A DNA stretch of 64,000 bases from contig CM032233.1 in NCBI GenBank assembly GCA_019009955.1, positions 94,986,501 through 95,050,500 on the forward strand. The letters are read 5' to 3'. The position numbers and the translations under genes were made by a program. Of this stretch, positions 22,765 through 36,284 are shown piece by piece; within the stretch, counting starts at the first letter, position 1, and every line of letters starts with the position of its first letter. Below the pieces are notes generated by a model. It was given only the letters and a program-made list of their open reading frames with translations. It was not told the DNA's origin and did not search any database. This stretch comes from Riptortus pedestris. Lineage: Eukaryota > Arthropoda > Insecta > Hemiptera > Alydidae.

Positions 22765-23634
22765 GGGTCTCCAAAGATCATCAGAAGAGGTAGAGGGGGA
22801 AACGTGAAAAGTCTAGAAGAAAAAGTCTCCTTGAAGGGTTTGATAGGCAGCACTAGGGGAAGAGTGGTCGGGCTATGATAGCGGCTTCCAGTATATGAGA
22901 GCCAAAGCCCGCCCTACCACCCAGCCCTTATCCATTCACTACCTACAGCCTTACAAATAATAAAAGAACCTAATTGGTTGATAGGAGCATAACCGTAAAG
23001 CCGGGCTCATCTTCGCTATACGTGCGGGTATAAAGAGAAGGGGGGAAGCTAGCGGTTTATACCCTACTAAAAATCGGGCCCGTCCTTCCCGTGAAAGAAT
23101 ACAGCGATTTTATAGCCGCCTTTTCTCCCCACTCCCCGCCCGCATTTAACGTTTCATCACTCAGATAAGGTAATTTCAAAAAGTAGTAGCTGGAGCTGTT
23201 TGCTCCGAGGCCACGTCTTTCTGTCGTAAAGTAACTCCAAATGGCCACCGGGAAGGACAATCCTGGATAGCAAAAGCATGTGAAGGTAAAAGTACTCTTA
23301 TTGATCACTCATTTCGCCTATAAGCTACCGACACAAAGTAATGAACAATACATTAAGCATTTGTCATTATCATCTTCATTACATACTTACATACATCTAG
23401 TGCTATTAGGATATACGACGACTAATTGAGAAAACAGTAATAAAGCAGGGGATGATAAGTAAACTAGTAAACATGATTTTCTAGTTGCTTTACAAGACAT
23501 ATAATACTGATCTCATCTCACCATATTTCCAAATAAATGAAATGGGTAGTCCATATTATCTTAATTGATTAAGTTTTGTATGTATCTCTATGAATTTATA
23601 TGTATCTCACCAAGTAAAGATCTGTTGTGTATTT
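22765..23634. other. No gene seen
   Basis: Unique, moderately GC-rich in 22800-23280. No motif recognised in either strand's frames. Confidence 0.35.
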
Positions 23635-24008
23635 AGGCTCGGAAGTTTCTTGTCATTTTCGCTAAAATTAGGGCTTAAAAGCTGAACATAAAAAAAATCA
23701 TGAAACTCCGATAATATTAAGATAGAGAAAAAGTTTATAGATTAACATTTACAGAACATAAAAACGGTTGTTTGTAATATTTCGACCAGACTCATAGTAA
23801 CTGAGATATCTTGAATTTTCGATTTCCTTTCCTTCTAAGTCCCCCTAACTATGGTTCGATTATTTCAGTTTGAAACGAATTCGAACTATAGTTTTACATG
23901 AAACACATATATATCGAATTTGGAACCGAATGAACAAAAAAAAATTAAAAACTGCATTGGTTAGACCAGTAACAAACAATTACACACACAGACACACTCA
24001 CAAACACA
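23635..24008 (+). mobile_element. TACP copy, D-like
   Basis: GGGCTTAAAAGCTGAACATA, ACTCATAGTAACTGAGATAT, CTAAGTCCCCCTAACTATGG, AACTGCATTGGTTAGACCAG and a short CA-rich core at 23983-24016, where the Helitron sequence begins. Confidence 0.6.
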
Positions 24009-25344
<1,336 letters not shown>

Positions 25345-25399
25345 TGTTAATGTTTTTTCTTTGTCCTTTAACTAGCTTATTAATTTAGTTATTTATATT

Positions 25400-26625
25400 T
25401 AGGTGTTTTCAGTCTTCAGCAAACCTCCACTCTCTGCCTCTAGTTTAGTGATTCTTAATTGACCGTTACCCAAACAAGATAATTCTTATATAATTATATT
25501 TAAAATAATCCAAATATATTCTATTTTCCAAATTAACAATTGTATAACTATATTATATATTCCATATTTATAATTATATAAATATATTCTATATTTAACA
25601 TTTATCATTATATAAATATATTCCATATTTAATATTTATCATTATATAAATATATTCTATATTTAACATTTATCATTATATAAATATATTCCATATTTAA
25701 TCTTTATAAGTATATAAATATATTCCATATTCAATATTTATAAATATAGAAATATATTCTATATTACATATTTACGATTATATAAATGCATTAAGTATTT
25801 ATAATTATATATATATATATATATATATAATTTATATTATAAATTTATAATTATAACTATATAGTCTATATTCTATATTTATAATTACAATTATATATAG
25901 TCTTCATAAGAATATAAATATATTCCATATTTCATATTTATTATTATATAAATATATTCCATAATGAATCTTTATAAGTATATAAATATTTGCCATATTC
26001 AATATTTATAATTATATAATTATATTCCATATGTACGATTATATAAATATATTCTGTATTTATAATTATATAAATATAATTTATATTATACATTTATAAT
26101 TATAATTATATAGTCTATATTCTATATTTATGATACTACAATTATATATCATCTTCAGAAGAATATAAATATATTCCATATTTCATATTTATTATTATAT
26201 AAATATATTCCATAATGAATCTTTATAAGTATATAAATATTTGCCATATTCAATATTTATAATTATATAATTATATTCCATATGTACGATTATATAAATG
26301 TATTCTGTATTTATAATTATATAAATATAATTTATATTATACATTTATAATTATAATTATATAGTCTATATTCTATATTTATGATACTACAATTATATAT
26401 CATCTTCAGAAGAATATAAATATATTCCATATTTAATATTTATCATTATAAAAATATATTCTATATTTAATCTTTATAAGTATATAAATATAATCAATAT
26501 TTATAATTATATATTTATATTCTGTATTCCATATTTAGGATAACTTAAATATATTTTGTATTTATAATTTTATAAATATAATTTATGTCATACATTTATA
26601 ATAAGTATATAGTACATACTCTACA
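25400..26625. repeat. AT-only satellite-like region with ~246-252-bp higher-order repeats
   Basis: Built from short related pieces such as TATAAATATATTCCATATTT. Larger units are visible: CATCTTCAGAAGAATATAAA at about 26149 and 26401, and a variant near 25904. No G/C-rich islands and no coding motif. Confidence 0.85.
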
Positions 26626-27640
26626 TTTATAGTAATAATGATGAATTTATTCATGATGCAGCACTAATGACTTGCATTTAGAAAACTTCCATGAAGAACA
26701 TTCGGCCCCATTTAGTTCCTGATCTTCTGGCTGGAATTGATTGGCATAGGGCCCGTCATGTTCTGTCCCACGTCTTCGAACCGAAAACACTAAAACGGGG
26801 CTACATTGATGGCAATCTAGAAGGGACCTGAGGATTATAGGAGTGGAAATGAGAGCTGAGATATGTTTGAGGGAGTTAGGGGAAAGAGCAAACAATCAGT
26901 TGTTGCTAATTAGATTGTCGGAAAGGGCGGGAGTCGCGGGTAAAATCGATTGGGAGACACATGTCGGACCAGTGGTCGACAGCCAACCGAACGAAATTAG
27001 CTCGTCACGATCTGACCCCCCCCCCCCAGCAACCCCTTCCCCAACACCAAATTGTCCAAACACCAGCAGTCCTCCAAATCCTGCCCCCTACACCCTTATA
27101 ATTAAGTAAAACAATTTACATGTACGAGTAGATACCGGCTATATAGTCGCTTTCTCACCTTCTGTAGGCCTAAGCCAACTCCATCCTACCGCACCCTTAC
27201 AAGCCCTCTAAAGTCTCCTGATCTGTACCCATATAATAATGTTCACAGGTTTGCTTGCTTCTCGTCCTAAATCCATTGACTCTCCTAAAATATCTTCCTT
27301 TTATACCGAAATATGTCACTGCCGTTCCTGGGCCTTTATGTTTCATATCATTTGACTTGGGGCAAAGGACACGCCGGACCCTACGAAAACTAATTAGTAG
27401 CAAAAAATACCAAGGGCCAAAATAAACCCATAACTTACTCCAACATAACAAAACAAAGTCTACAATACACATTACGTACGGACTCAAGAAAGCAGTGGCA
27501 GGAGCGATGGGACAAAACAGAAAAAGGCATGCATTTAAAAACAGTCATTCCAAACCTTAATACATGCCCTGTCACTGACTGTTACACGACACAAGTACTC
27601 ACTGGACACGCGACTACTAAATCTTACTTACACAAATTAT
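26626..27640. other. No gene recognised
   Basis: Unique sequence with more balanced composition. Open frames at 26647-26895 (-), 26843-27109 (+) and 27197-27487 (-) show no domain. There is a C run at 27017-27027. Confidence 0.35.
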
Positions 27641-27644
27641 TATT

Positions 27645-27725
27645 ATTACTTTATTTTATTAAGATTATTACATTCTGCATTTAAATGCATTTGGTAATGT
27701 GAATGAACAATACAAACTTCCTCCA
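27645..27725 (-). repeat. Possible LINE 3' tail
   Basis: Minus strand CATTACCAAATGCATTTAAA, TGCAGAATGTAATAATC, then AATAAAATAAA. Resembles the piece at 10310-10440. A possible terminal peptide precedes it, but none is identifiable with confidence. Confidence 0.35.
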
Positions 27726-29270
27726 TCACTCTCGACAGAAGCTGAAGTCTGACAAGGAAGTCAAGAGCTAAGGAGGCCATACTTACACATGTTCAAAATA
27801 CTAAACGACAAAATTTACCCCTGTGACAGAACGAGTGAACAGACTATATAATACCTCATCTACACTTGCACACTGACTACACAGTTAGGAAACATACTCC
27901 AACAAAAACTTCTCAAAAACTCAGAAAGACCAATAGCCAATTGGTCAAAAGAATTTCTTCAAGAAATATCCACTTTTATTTAAGCATCTTTCTACAAGTT
28001 TAATGTAATCAACGGACGTTTTAAACATTTTACTTAAATAATAATATGTTAAGTCTCCCCTCCATTCTCTTCCCTACACCAAGAATAAAGGAAAAGAATA
28101 AGAGGCATCACTTTCTTAATGAAGTAAAATTAATATTTTATTGGGTTGTTTCGCTGTTTCTATAATTTACGTTATAATTTTTCATCATTTCGATTGTTTG
28201 TACTTTCTTTATGTGTATTACTTGTTTTTTTCTTTCATTTTTTTTTTATTTTATAAAATTTATGAACTTTACTTCCCATGTATACAAAATTATCTTGTGT
28301 TATGAACATACATATTATATAATATAATAGTATGGTACATGTATTAAAAGTAGTTCTATGGGCAAGTTAATTTCATCACAAAAGTTTTTGAAGGATGTTT
28401 GGGCACAAGGGAAGAGGGAGGTCGAGAAATATAATTTCCCAAGACATCAAGTCATGGATTTCTGTTGGATTAGTAATTCTGAAAAGAACATCATCCTAAT
28501 AGTTGCAAATACAAGGTAAGCCCTTGGAATCATGACGATGGTAGTCGCTATTTTTGTTTCACCTCTGCAACTAGAAAGATAAACACACTCATTATAAATT
28601 GTGATATCTGTGCTCCTGCTGGGAAAAATTATACTAACGATCGTGTTGGAGGCCGGTAATTGCCAGAAGATTCGGTAAAACACCAGTTAAAAACTGCCCT
28701 TTGCCCAGAGATAAATATTCAGATATTCAAGGACTTCATTAGGGTAAAACCGCTATTTTTGTTGTATAACGGTCACTCGCAGTGGGCTAGGTGTGACAAA
28801 CGGCGCTCCGGAGTGTCCCCGTTAAAAATTGGAGGGCGGAATAATGGCGAGCGGATTATGCAAGCCCGCGAACCATCAGAAGAGTGGACACACGCCCGCC
28901 CTTACATATCGACACTTGGGAAGCGTTAATTTGAAAAATATACAATTTCCCCTTGCTCGTAAATCAGCAAAAAATCCTCTTTATCTCTGCCTGCTAGGCT
29001 TATTTGTTCGATGTAATGGGAGGTGACCGCTCCTACTCATCACAAAAATCCATTTCCTGAAATAAGTGCTACTGAAAATTTCAACGTATTCACGTATATT
29101 TCTGCCCCTGCAATTGCTCTCAAAATATTGTAATAAATAAAATTTTAAATAAAGAGTCTAAAATAATCCATACTCTTTGATGTTCATGTAGTTGAACTTG
29201 GTTTAAAACTAACGAGCATATCAAATTTTCACTCTTATAAAATAAAAGTTACTAATGAGGAAGAAAGGAG
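27726..29270. other. No gene recognised
   Basis: Unique sequence, AT-rich to 28380 then mixed. Frames at 28447-28683 (-), 28660-28929 (+) and 28829-29026 (+) overlap each other without recognisable domains. Confidence 0.35.
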
Positions 29271-29274
29271 ATTT

Positions 29275-29712
29275 ACCACTTGCGTCACGTATTTGCATTT
29301 ATCTTAAAAAGTAAAACTTCAATGAGAACAATATTTAGTATTTAGTCTTCTAAATTAAATATGGAAATACCTCGGTTAATTCCCAATATAGGGGGGGGGG
29401 GGTGTACATAACATCATTTATAGATTATTACATTTGCAATATGATTGGTTCTAATTTTTCTATCCGACTCTTAATAATGGCGATATTTCGAATTTTCAAA
29501 ATTCTCCCCTCCAAACCCCTCCCCTTTTCCCGAGGATTTCAGCCGTTAACGAACATGATCTTTCTTTTTACAAAAAATGCTTTTATATCAAGTTTGGTAA
29601 GGAAACGAAAACTTGCGACCGGTAGGACGATAATAGTCAAATACACACATACATATATATTTGAAGATTTTTTTCGTAAATCGCCTCATGAGTATAACCT
29701 CAATAGCTGAAC
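29275..29712 (+). mobile_element. TACP copy, A-type, 5' cap lost
   Basis: GCGTCACGTATTTGCATTTA, a G run (29391-29401), CGATATTTCGAATTTTC, a C-rich tract, TTTCAGCCGTTAACGAAC, GACCGGTAGGACG, a small TA core (about 29642-29660), and TCATGAGTATAACCTCAATA. Confidence 0.75.
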
Positions 29713-30320
29713 CTGAGAATCTGCTATAAATACAGCATCAGCTCTTATTTCATGAATATATATTTGAATTGGTATTAGGAATTGTGTCACAGTGAACCAT
29801 ATGTATGTTACACAGAATGCTGATCTACGGTTCCTTGGGCTCTCCTGGATATTATTCCGTAATTTATCTGAAGTGAACCATATACTTCATGAACCCTATA
29901 AAGCTATCTGTGAGATAGTACCTTAATAATAATAATAATAATAAAGTATGTTAATTTTGAAGTTTGAAATAATTTACATGTTAAATATTAAATTAAGTTA
30001 TCATAATAATATCTTTCCTTATACTATATATAACATACATAAACAAGGACTCATAAGTCCGTCTGTTGAGTTCGGCCATTATTTACTAAATTATTAATCA
30101 GCACGATTGATTATTGCTATATAGATATATAAACACAACATTAACATAATATTACAATATTCTAAATAAAACAAATAATCTTTTATAAGAATTCTATCTT
30201 TAAAAATCAACAAAAAAAAATAAACTAATTATTAATATTTATTTACAAATAAAAGAAAAAAAATAAATAATAAATAGAAATACTTATCCATTATACTCAG
30301 CTACTACTAACTTTCCATAT
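29713..30320. other. No gene seen
   Basis: AT-rich with an (AAT)n tract at about 29924-29943. No motif recognised. Confidence 0.4.
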
Positions 30321-30322
30321 CT

Positions 30323-30890
30323 CTATGCAACACATAGATATTTATAAAGGGCCTGCCAATCTTTGCCATTCAAAAACAAAATAAATTCATTTTCGCTAAA
30401 TTTTGATGAGCCAAGGAACTGTTTTCTAAATTCACTAATCACTGGGCATACTGCTATAAATTGATATGTATTTTCTAATTCATTCATATTACATAAGGAG
30501 CATATCCATAGGCCTTCAGTTCTACATACTGAATAATTCAGATTTAACATTTCCCCCCTTGCTTTCATTATAAGGCTTGTGAAATGTAAACTATTATTGC
30601 TGTTCAAATAACTATTACTACCTAAAATTACATCGAGATTCTTGTAATTAGAGTGAAACCTAGAATGATTTGCCTCTCCCAACATTTCTTCAGTAAATTG
30701 CAGCCTTTATCTTTCCAATATTATTTCTATTTTCTTATTCATACTTCCTTGCTCTTTAATCCAGCTACAATTTACACCCAGATACTCCTGGCTGATATTT
30801 TCAATACTCCTAAACCAATTAGCCTGTTTTTCAATTATATGCTCAGCAATTATTCTGGGCCAACGATGACTTGGGAGATGTAATGATCTA
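30323..30890 (-). pseudogene. Non-LTR retrotransposon (LINE) ORF2, C-terminal end
   Basis: The minus-strand frame reads RWPRIIAEHIIEKQANWF, ...GVNCSWIKEQGSMNKK..., one in-frame stop near 30706, then continues to its natural end with ARGEMLNLNY, CRTEGLWICSLCNMNELENT, FIAVCPVISEFRKQF and LNGKDWQALYKYLCVA. CSLC...H/Q-F...C is the zinc-knuckle that follows the reverse transcriptase in many arthropod LINEs, and the RGxxLNLNYxxxR and NGxDWxxLY blocks usually accompany it. No RT core remains upstream. With one stop it is only mildly decayed. It is unrelated in sequence to the C-terminal fragments at 17541 and 56558, so it is another LINE lineage. Confidence 0.72.
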
Positions 30891-31089
30891 ATAAAATAAT
30901 TTAAAAATAATTTAGAATAAGATAAGGTAGAGTGAGATAGTACCTTAGGATAAAGTAAAGAGAAGCACTAGATAGAAGATTACCTTGTTTTAAGGAAAAA
31001 CATCCGGTCGAATTGTTTGGATAACACCAACTCAAATCCTTATTCACTTGTTGACCAGCCATATTCAACATACTGAACACTTTCTAATT

Positions 31090-31988
31090 CTAAGGTGCTG
31101 AGTAAACTAAGCAGATTTCCCTCGTGATGTTTAACAATAGGTATATCTAAAAACTGGTAATCCAATAGCACCGCCAACATCAAGTGAATAAATACAAACG
31201 ATAATAAGAAACCTCCATGATGGGAAGCACCTGAAACGTAAACAACCAGGTGTGCCAACTTCTCACAGGAAAGAAAAACAATTAGGGAAATATATCAGAA
31301 TATAACGTACTAATTTTATTGAAAACTATTTACTATATATAGTACTGTAATTTATAATGAATCAGAATACTTTTTATATCAATCAATCAAATTTTAGTAG
31401 TCCAAGAACTTAAGAAGGGGAGGGGGGTCACGATTACATATTTGCATCTCGTATAATAAGAGTCTATTGAAAACAATTTATTGTATTTGAGCTTCGAATA
31501 ACGTGGTTTATTACATAACAGAGTATTGTTTATGTCACATGAGTAGAAGTGGGGGTTTGCTGAAGGATGAAAACTGAAATATGCAAATATCTCGGTTAAT
31601 ATTCGAGATAGTGAATAAATGTATATAACAATATTTATAGTAAATTTAATTTATAATAAGATTGGATCTATAGAATGTTTTTACTCGACGTTTGGTAACG
31701 GAGATATTTCGAATTTTCGAAAATCCCACCTCCCACTTGTCCGATTTCAGCCGTTAATGAACTTGTTCTGTCTTTTTACATAAAACGTTTAAATATCGAG
31801 TTTGGTTACGATCAAAAAAATATTGAGATCGCTAGAGCGTTAACAGACAAATATATATATATATATATATATATACAATTTTGAACGGACCTAATTTTCA
31901 TCATCTCCTGGGTAGGATAGATAGATATTTGAAGAAATTTTTCGAAAATCGCGTCATGAGTACGACCCCAATAGCTGATTTCCCATAA
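31090..31988 (+). mobile_element. TACP copy, B-type, nearly complete
   Basis: 5' cap reduced to GGTGCTGAGTAAACTAAGC, then GATTTCCCTCGTGATG and the B-type half (AATACAAACGATAATAAG, ATGAATCAGAATACTTTT). Then TCTCGTATAATAAGAGTC, GAGTAGAAGTGGGGGTTTGC, GTCCGATTTCAGCCGTTAAT, a TA core at 31850-31875, and 3' ATTTTCATCATCTCCTGGGT to AATAGCTGATTTCCC. The final palindrome arm is lost. Confidence 0.85.
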
Positions 31989-32925
31989 TTTTCAAATATT
32001 TAGAGACATCGTGTCATTGACTTATATGAGGGCGCATATTTAATGGGCTTGTCAGGTTTAAGGGGCTTGTATTGTTGTTTAAGTGCGTCATGACAGGACG
32101 AGAATATAATTTTTTTCGGACCAACAACAAAGACATGGTTATTAAAATTTAAGAGGGTGTAATGATTTATATAGTCGTTTGGTTCGCGCCCGTCATTATG
32201 CTGTTCACCAGAATTGTTTCATCTTAGATTTTAAGTGCCTACCATTCACCTCTGTATTATAAGGAAAGGTTTTCTTTCTTTTTATTTCCATTGTGTCTAT
32301 GTTTTTATGGTTATGGATCGGTATCCAATGCTATTTCTCCTGACTAAGGCCACATAACTATACAGGTGCCTCGTATAAGCGGCCAACTATTGAAATATCT
32401 TAACCGATAAATTTCAAAGGGCTTCAGTTGTAGCTCTCATTGAGACCTTTCAGAAGCAGCATTTGTTATACCCCAAAAAAAGTTGTAACTATTAGAACGC
32501 AAATCAAAAATTGGTGTTTCCTCTTTACGCCACATTTTAATATATTTTGGAAAACTATTCAAAAAATAATGAAACCCAAATATTTTTGTTTCCTTTAATA
32601 TTTTGCGATAAAATGGCAGGAAAACCCCCCGTACTTTTTTTTTATATAATTATCCTTTATTGAATAACAAGAAATTTACAAAATAATTCATAGTGTTCCT
32701 TCTGACTACTGCAATTTTACAAAAAGAAACATAAAATAAAATTTTCTATTTAAGTAGAAGATTGTTGTAAATGCAATTGACTAATAGTAGGCAGTCATAT
32801 TGCAACTTAGTGAATATCAGTTATTTTAAAAAATTACAAATTTAAGTGATCTTATGAGCTAATAATACTAACAAGAACAGACTTTCTTATGATTATTTAA
32901 TATGATTAGAGGTAAAATAGGGAAA
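31989..32925. other. No gene recognised
   Basis: Unique, AT-rich. Contains TATACAGGTGCCTCGTATAA near 32362, which looks like a transposon end, but no partner repeat was found. Confidence 0.35.
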
Positions 32926-32929
32926 TTAG

Positions 32930-33705
32930 GGAATTTCCCTTCAGGGAAATCAGCTATTGAGGTCGTACTCATGACGCGATTTTCGAAAAATTTCTTCCAA
33001 TGTCCATCGATCCTATCCAGGAGATGACGAAAATGAGGTCCGTTCAAAATTATATATACTCGTATATTTGTCTGTTAACGCTCTAGCGGTCGCAATATTA
33101 TTTTGATCGATACGAAACTCGATATTTAACCGTTTTATGTAAAAAGATAGATCAAGTTCGTTAATGGGTGAAATCGGACTAGAGGGAGGGATTTTCGAAT
33201 ATTCATCGGATCGAAAGATTGTATAGAACCAATCTTATTGCAAATTAAAGTTACTATAAATATTGTTATATACATTTATTCTCTATCTTGAATATTAACC
33301 GAGATATTTGCATTTTTATGAAGTCTGTGGTCAGGTATAGTTCGGATTAAGTCGGCTGTTTCTGTAACTGCTCGGCTCAGGTGGAAGCTCTTCTAACCTT
33401 ACCTGTCGTTTCTAACCTTACCTTACCTTCGTTACTTAGTGAGATTTATACAAATACGTTCTGTTCATCCGCCCCCCCCCCTTCTTTTGTTCTTGGACTA
33501 CTAAAATTTGAGTTATTAAAATATAAATTATTCTTACAATTAAGAAGCCATTTCAGTTGGGAATTTATTTTAATTAACTGAATGATTTCTCATTACCGTT
33601 TGTATTTAATCACGGTGGTGTTCTGTTACAAGTATGCAGATTTCTCTATTGTAAAACTTCACATGGGAAATCTGCTTATTTACGCAGCCCCTGCGTGATG
33701 GATTT
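32930..33705 (-). mobile_element. TACP copy, C-type, interrupting a LINE region
   Basis: 3' cap TTTCCCTTCAGGGAAATCAG, ACTCATGACGCGATTTTCG, short core TATATATACTCGTATA, ACGCTCTAGCGGTCGC, AAGTTCGTTAATGGGTG, C-type half with GTTCGGATTAAGTCGGC and GTTTGTATTTAATCACGG, and 5' cap TGGGAAATCTGCTTATTTAC then GCGTGATGGA. Its end abuts the LINE RT fragment. Confidence 0.82.
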
Positions 33706-33708
33706 TTT

Positions 33709-34785
33709 TATCATTATAGCCTTTGGTAATGGCGTCTATTAGTCTTGTTTAGTTGTGCTGTGTTTACTTCTGAAACCAAACTGTTCATCTTGTATAATGT
33801 TGTTTTGGGTTAGGTGCTTGTTTATCCTGGCTAATATTATTTTTTCTATGGTTTTTCCAATTGTACTTAGAGCTCTGAGCTTCATGTGGATTCTTTCCTG
33901 GTTTGCATATTGTTTTTTTTTTACTGCGTGTTTCCAGTTTTTAGGGAAGTGGCCAAGGGTTATAACAGAGTTGGCTATTTTTTTAAGGCATTTAATTCCT
34001 TCGGGTGGTAAATTTTTTAGATTGGTATTTTTAATGTTCTCTATTCCTGGTGATTTGCGGAGTTTGGATTTCTTAATTATTTTATATACTTCTGAGTAGG
34101 TTGTTAATGCATCTTTAGAGCTATTGGTAGATATGATATTATTTAGGATTTTTTTTTTCAGCTTTTCATAATTTTTTTCGTCATATATTTACTATTAAGA
34201 TTTAAATTTTCCAAATAATTAGCGATAAGATTAGTTTTACCCTCTGGGATTATTTAAGTTTTATTAAGGTAAGTGATAGGGCGAGGGATATATTTTTATA
34301 ATTGCCAATTGCCTTAGAGAAAGCTTTTTCGATTGTACTATAGACTTTATTTCCTGTTTTCTGAAACAATCTTCTGAATTTATTCCGAAATATAAAAATC
34401 ATGGCAATGACGGAATTCGTTTGAGCAGTTTTGCTTTTCTTTTTTTTTATGTCGATTGATCTTTCAGCTGATTAAGTTATTGCTTTGGTTAGGGACTCAA
34501 TATACTGTTCTAATGTATCAGGAGAATTAATTTCTGCATTAATAGTGATATTTAGGGAGAAGATTGTACGAAATTCGGGCCAGTTTATTGTTTGGTGTTC
34601 AGTTTCTATTGGTATTTTTGCAGCGTCAAAATTTAATCTGAAGATTATTGCATTGTGGTGGGATGAAAGATTTGGTATAGACAGGACTTTGGAAGTTGCT
34701 TTTGTGTTTTTTGTTAGTATAATAACTACTATGTCAGGCATCTTCCTTATATCGGATGAAGAGAAGGTCTGTGTATCTGGAGATA
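33709..34785 (-). pseudogene. Jockey-like LINE ORF2 fragment: endonuclease end plus start of reverse transcriptase
   Basis: Minus strand, N to C. First the endonuclease end (34785 to 34472): DIRKMPDIVVIILTKN, IPNLSSHHNAIIFRLNF, NWPEFRTIF and LEQYIESLTKAI. Then a decayed linker with stops, then the RT start (about 34110 to 33709): KIIKKSKLRKSPGIENI, ANSVITLGHFPKNWKHAV, RALSTIGKTIEKIILARIN and IIQDEQFGFRSKHSTTKQ, and after a frameshift RLIDAITK. These match endonuclease and RT blocks up to the QFGFRxxHST motif of jockey-type LINEs. The endonuclease SDH motif is changed to SHH, removing a catalytic Asp. The fragment stops where a TACP 5' cap begins (about 33705). Upstream it is fused to an inverted-repeat element near 34790. 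Confidence 0.82.
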
Positions 34786-34789
34786 AGCC

Positions 34790-35140
34790 CGGTATAAAGC
34801 GGTCGTCCCCGGCCATCGTCTGCCACATTACCTCTGCAAGGTAGCTGCAACCAAGTGGAGTAATAATAAACGATCACCAAGTCGTGTTAATAAACGATCA
34901 ATCATTTTCTGATAACAAAAGAAACAGAACAGCCTGCTCAGGTATGAACGTTCTAAAGAAATAGCAATAAAAGCGGCTAGCGGCTTTGAACGAGTAAGTA
35001 TTTTATCTGTAAATAATGAGTGGCCTTCCGCTAACCATTTTGTCGTTTATAAATTCTAGAAGTGTTATTTTAACTAATAACATGATTTTCTTTTAATAAT
35101 GATTTAATAATCGCCTTTAAATGGGTAATCGACAGGTACC
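34790..35140 (-). mobile_element. Inverted-repeat element copy, fused to LINE sequence
   Basis: Reversed relative to 21511-22074. Its outer arm (GGTACC at 35135-35140, then TTATAAATTCTAGAAGTG) and middle (GATAACAAAAGAAACAGAAC, AACGATCACCAAGTCG) match. The similarity runs through CCTTGCAGAGGTAATGTGGC on the minus strand and then stops, leading straight into the LINE endonuclease frame. The second arm is missing. Confidence 0.78.
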
Positions 35141-35333
35141 GGATTTAGTGATATTTAGAGATGTGGTAAGGAAACCTATCTAAATTGGGAAACCTTATAG
35201 AGAATTGGCCCCTATGTTTTTATGGAATATTTTTGGAAGTCAATATGATCATTTTTTTTTTGAGGCCAGAAAATAGGTAATTTCTTATATTATTATTTAT
35301 TAACGTCCACTTTTTGCAACTCAGGCTAATCGG

Positions 35334-35512
35334 GGCGGGTTATCTACAGGTTACCACCCTTTTCTAGCCAGGGTGGGATTTTAGGATGTTATTTAATGAA
35401 TTCCGTCACTAAATAATTTCCTTTGCCCAGGCGAGAATCGAACTCGCCACTCTAGGTTTGCCATGTGAGATAAAGGTCAACGCTTTAACTCGCATGGCTA
35501 ACCTGAGCCCCC
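35334..35512 (-). mobile_element. tRNA-derived SINE, monomeric copy
   Basis: The minus strand starts GGGGGCTCAGGTTAGCCATG (box A-like). A long variable arm TGGCAAACC follows, then a T-arm GGCGAG-TTCGATT-CTCGCC with a perfect stem and box B. The body has AATTCATTAAATAACATCC, and the tail ACCCTGGCTAGAAAAGGGTG then GTAACCTGTAGATAACCC. It corresponds to the second unit and tail of the copy at 1683-1929, without the extra tRNA-Leu head. The conserved tail in both copies suggests it is functional, for example in recognition by a partner LINE (inference). Confidence 0.8.
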
Positions 35513-36284
35513 TAATTTCTTATAGGTTCGAACTTTCCATATTTACTTACATTAGTCAGATTGTGTACTAATTATACAAAAGTCCTTCACGCAGGAGCTG
35601 CGTAAACTAAGCAGATTTCCCCCGTGCTCACATAACATGCTAAACTGATGAGTAGAAGTGGAGGGGAGGCTTCCCGATAGCGATTAGTGCCAGAAGTGAT
35701 TTAAATAACCAGTATAGTAATTTCACATCACAGTTGGAATACTATTAATAGTAAGTTGCTGGGCAGCAACAGCTGTGTATTATTATATATAGGCGAGCTA
35801 TCTTCCGTAACTGCTAAGGGTATTTAGATTATGTGAGAGGGTCAGTTAGTAAGGCGATGGAGATGAGTTAGTTAGAGGAAGGGCTATGATAAAGTGAGGC
35901 GGGGCTTTGTCCAAGGGGTTGAGGGCGAAGGTCCTAGGGAGTCAGGAGCTTGCTCATTAGGGCTGCTTAGCCCTCCTTCTATCGGAGACAGCCTTTACTA
36001 GAGCACTATTAATACTTTGCGGCCGGTTCTGGCCCAAGCCGCAGTGGTTAGCCACCGCGTGCTTTCCCCGCGTGCCGCCCTTACCCTCCCCTTTACCCTT
36101 CAAGCCGCAGAATCTCATCCCCCCCCCACCCCATCCCTATTGTTCATTAATTTAACTCTGCCCACTATTAAAAGCAACCAATCACGTGAAATGGGATTTT
36201 ATTTTCAAGGAGAAGGATATCACTTTCATACTGATAGCCCATGTCGTTTCAATAGCTCTATGTAAGAGATAAACTCCATCAGGG
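35513..36284. other. TACP 5' cap at about 35577-35665, otherwise no gene
   Basis: AAGTCCTTCACGCAGGAGC, TGCGTAAACTAAGCAG and GATTTCCCCCGTGCTC is a 5'-end fragment on the plus strand. The rest is unique and GC-richer near 35880-36120, with a C run near 36119-36127. No domain recognised in the 82-codon plus frame there. Confidence 0.45.

Noticed and set aside
32355..32640. TATACAGGTGCCTCGTATAA as a possible transposon end
   Set aside because: No inverted partner or transposase motif found nearby.
34485..34844. 119-codon plus-strand frame
   Set aside because: It is the antisense shadow of the LINE endonuclease frame on the minus strand. The plus frame at 33755-34099 is likewise antisense to the RT.
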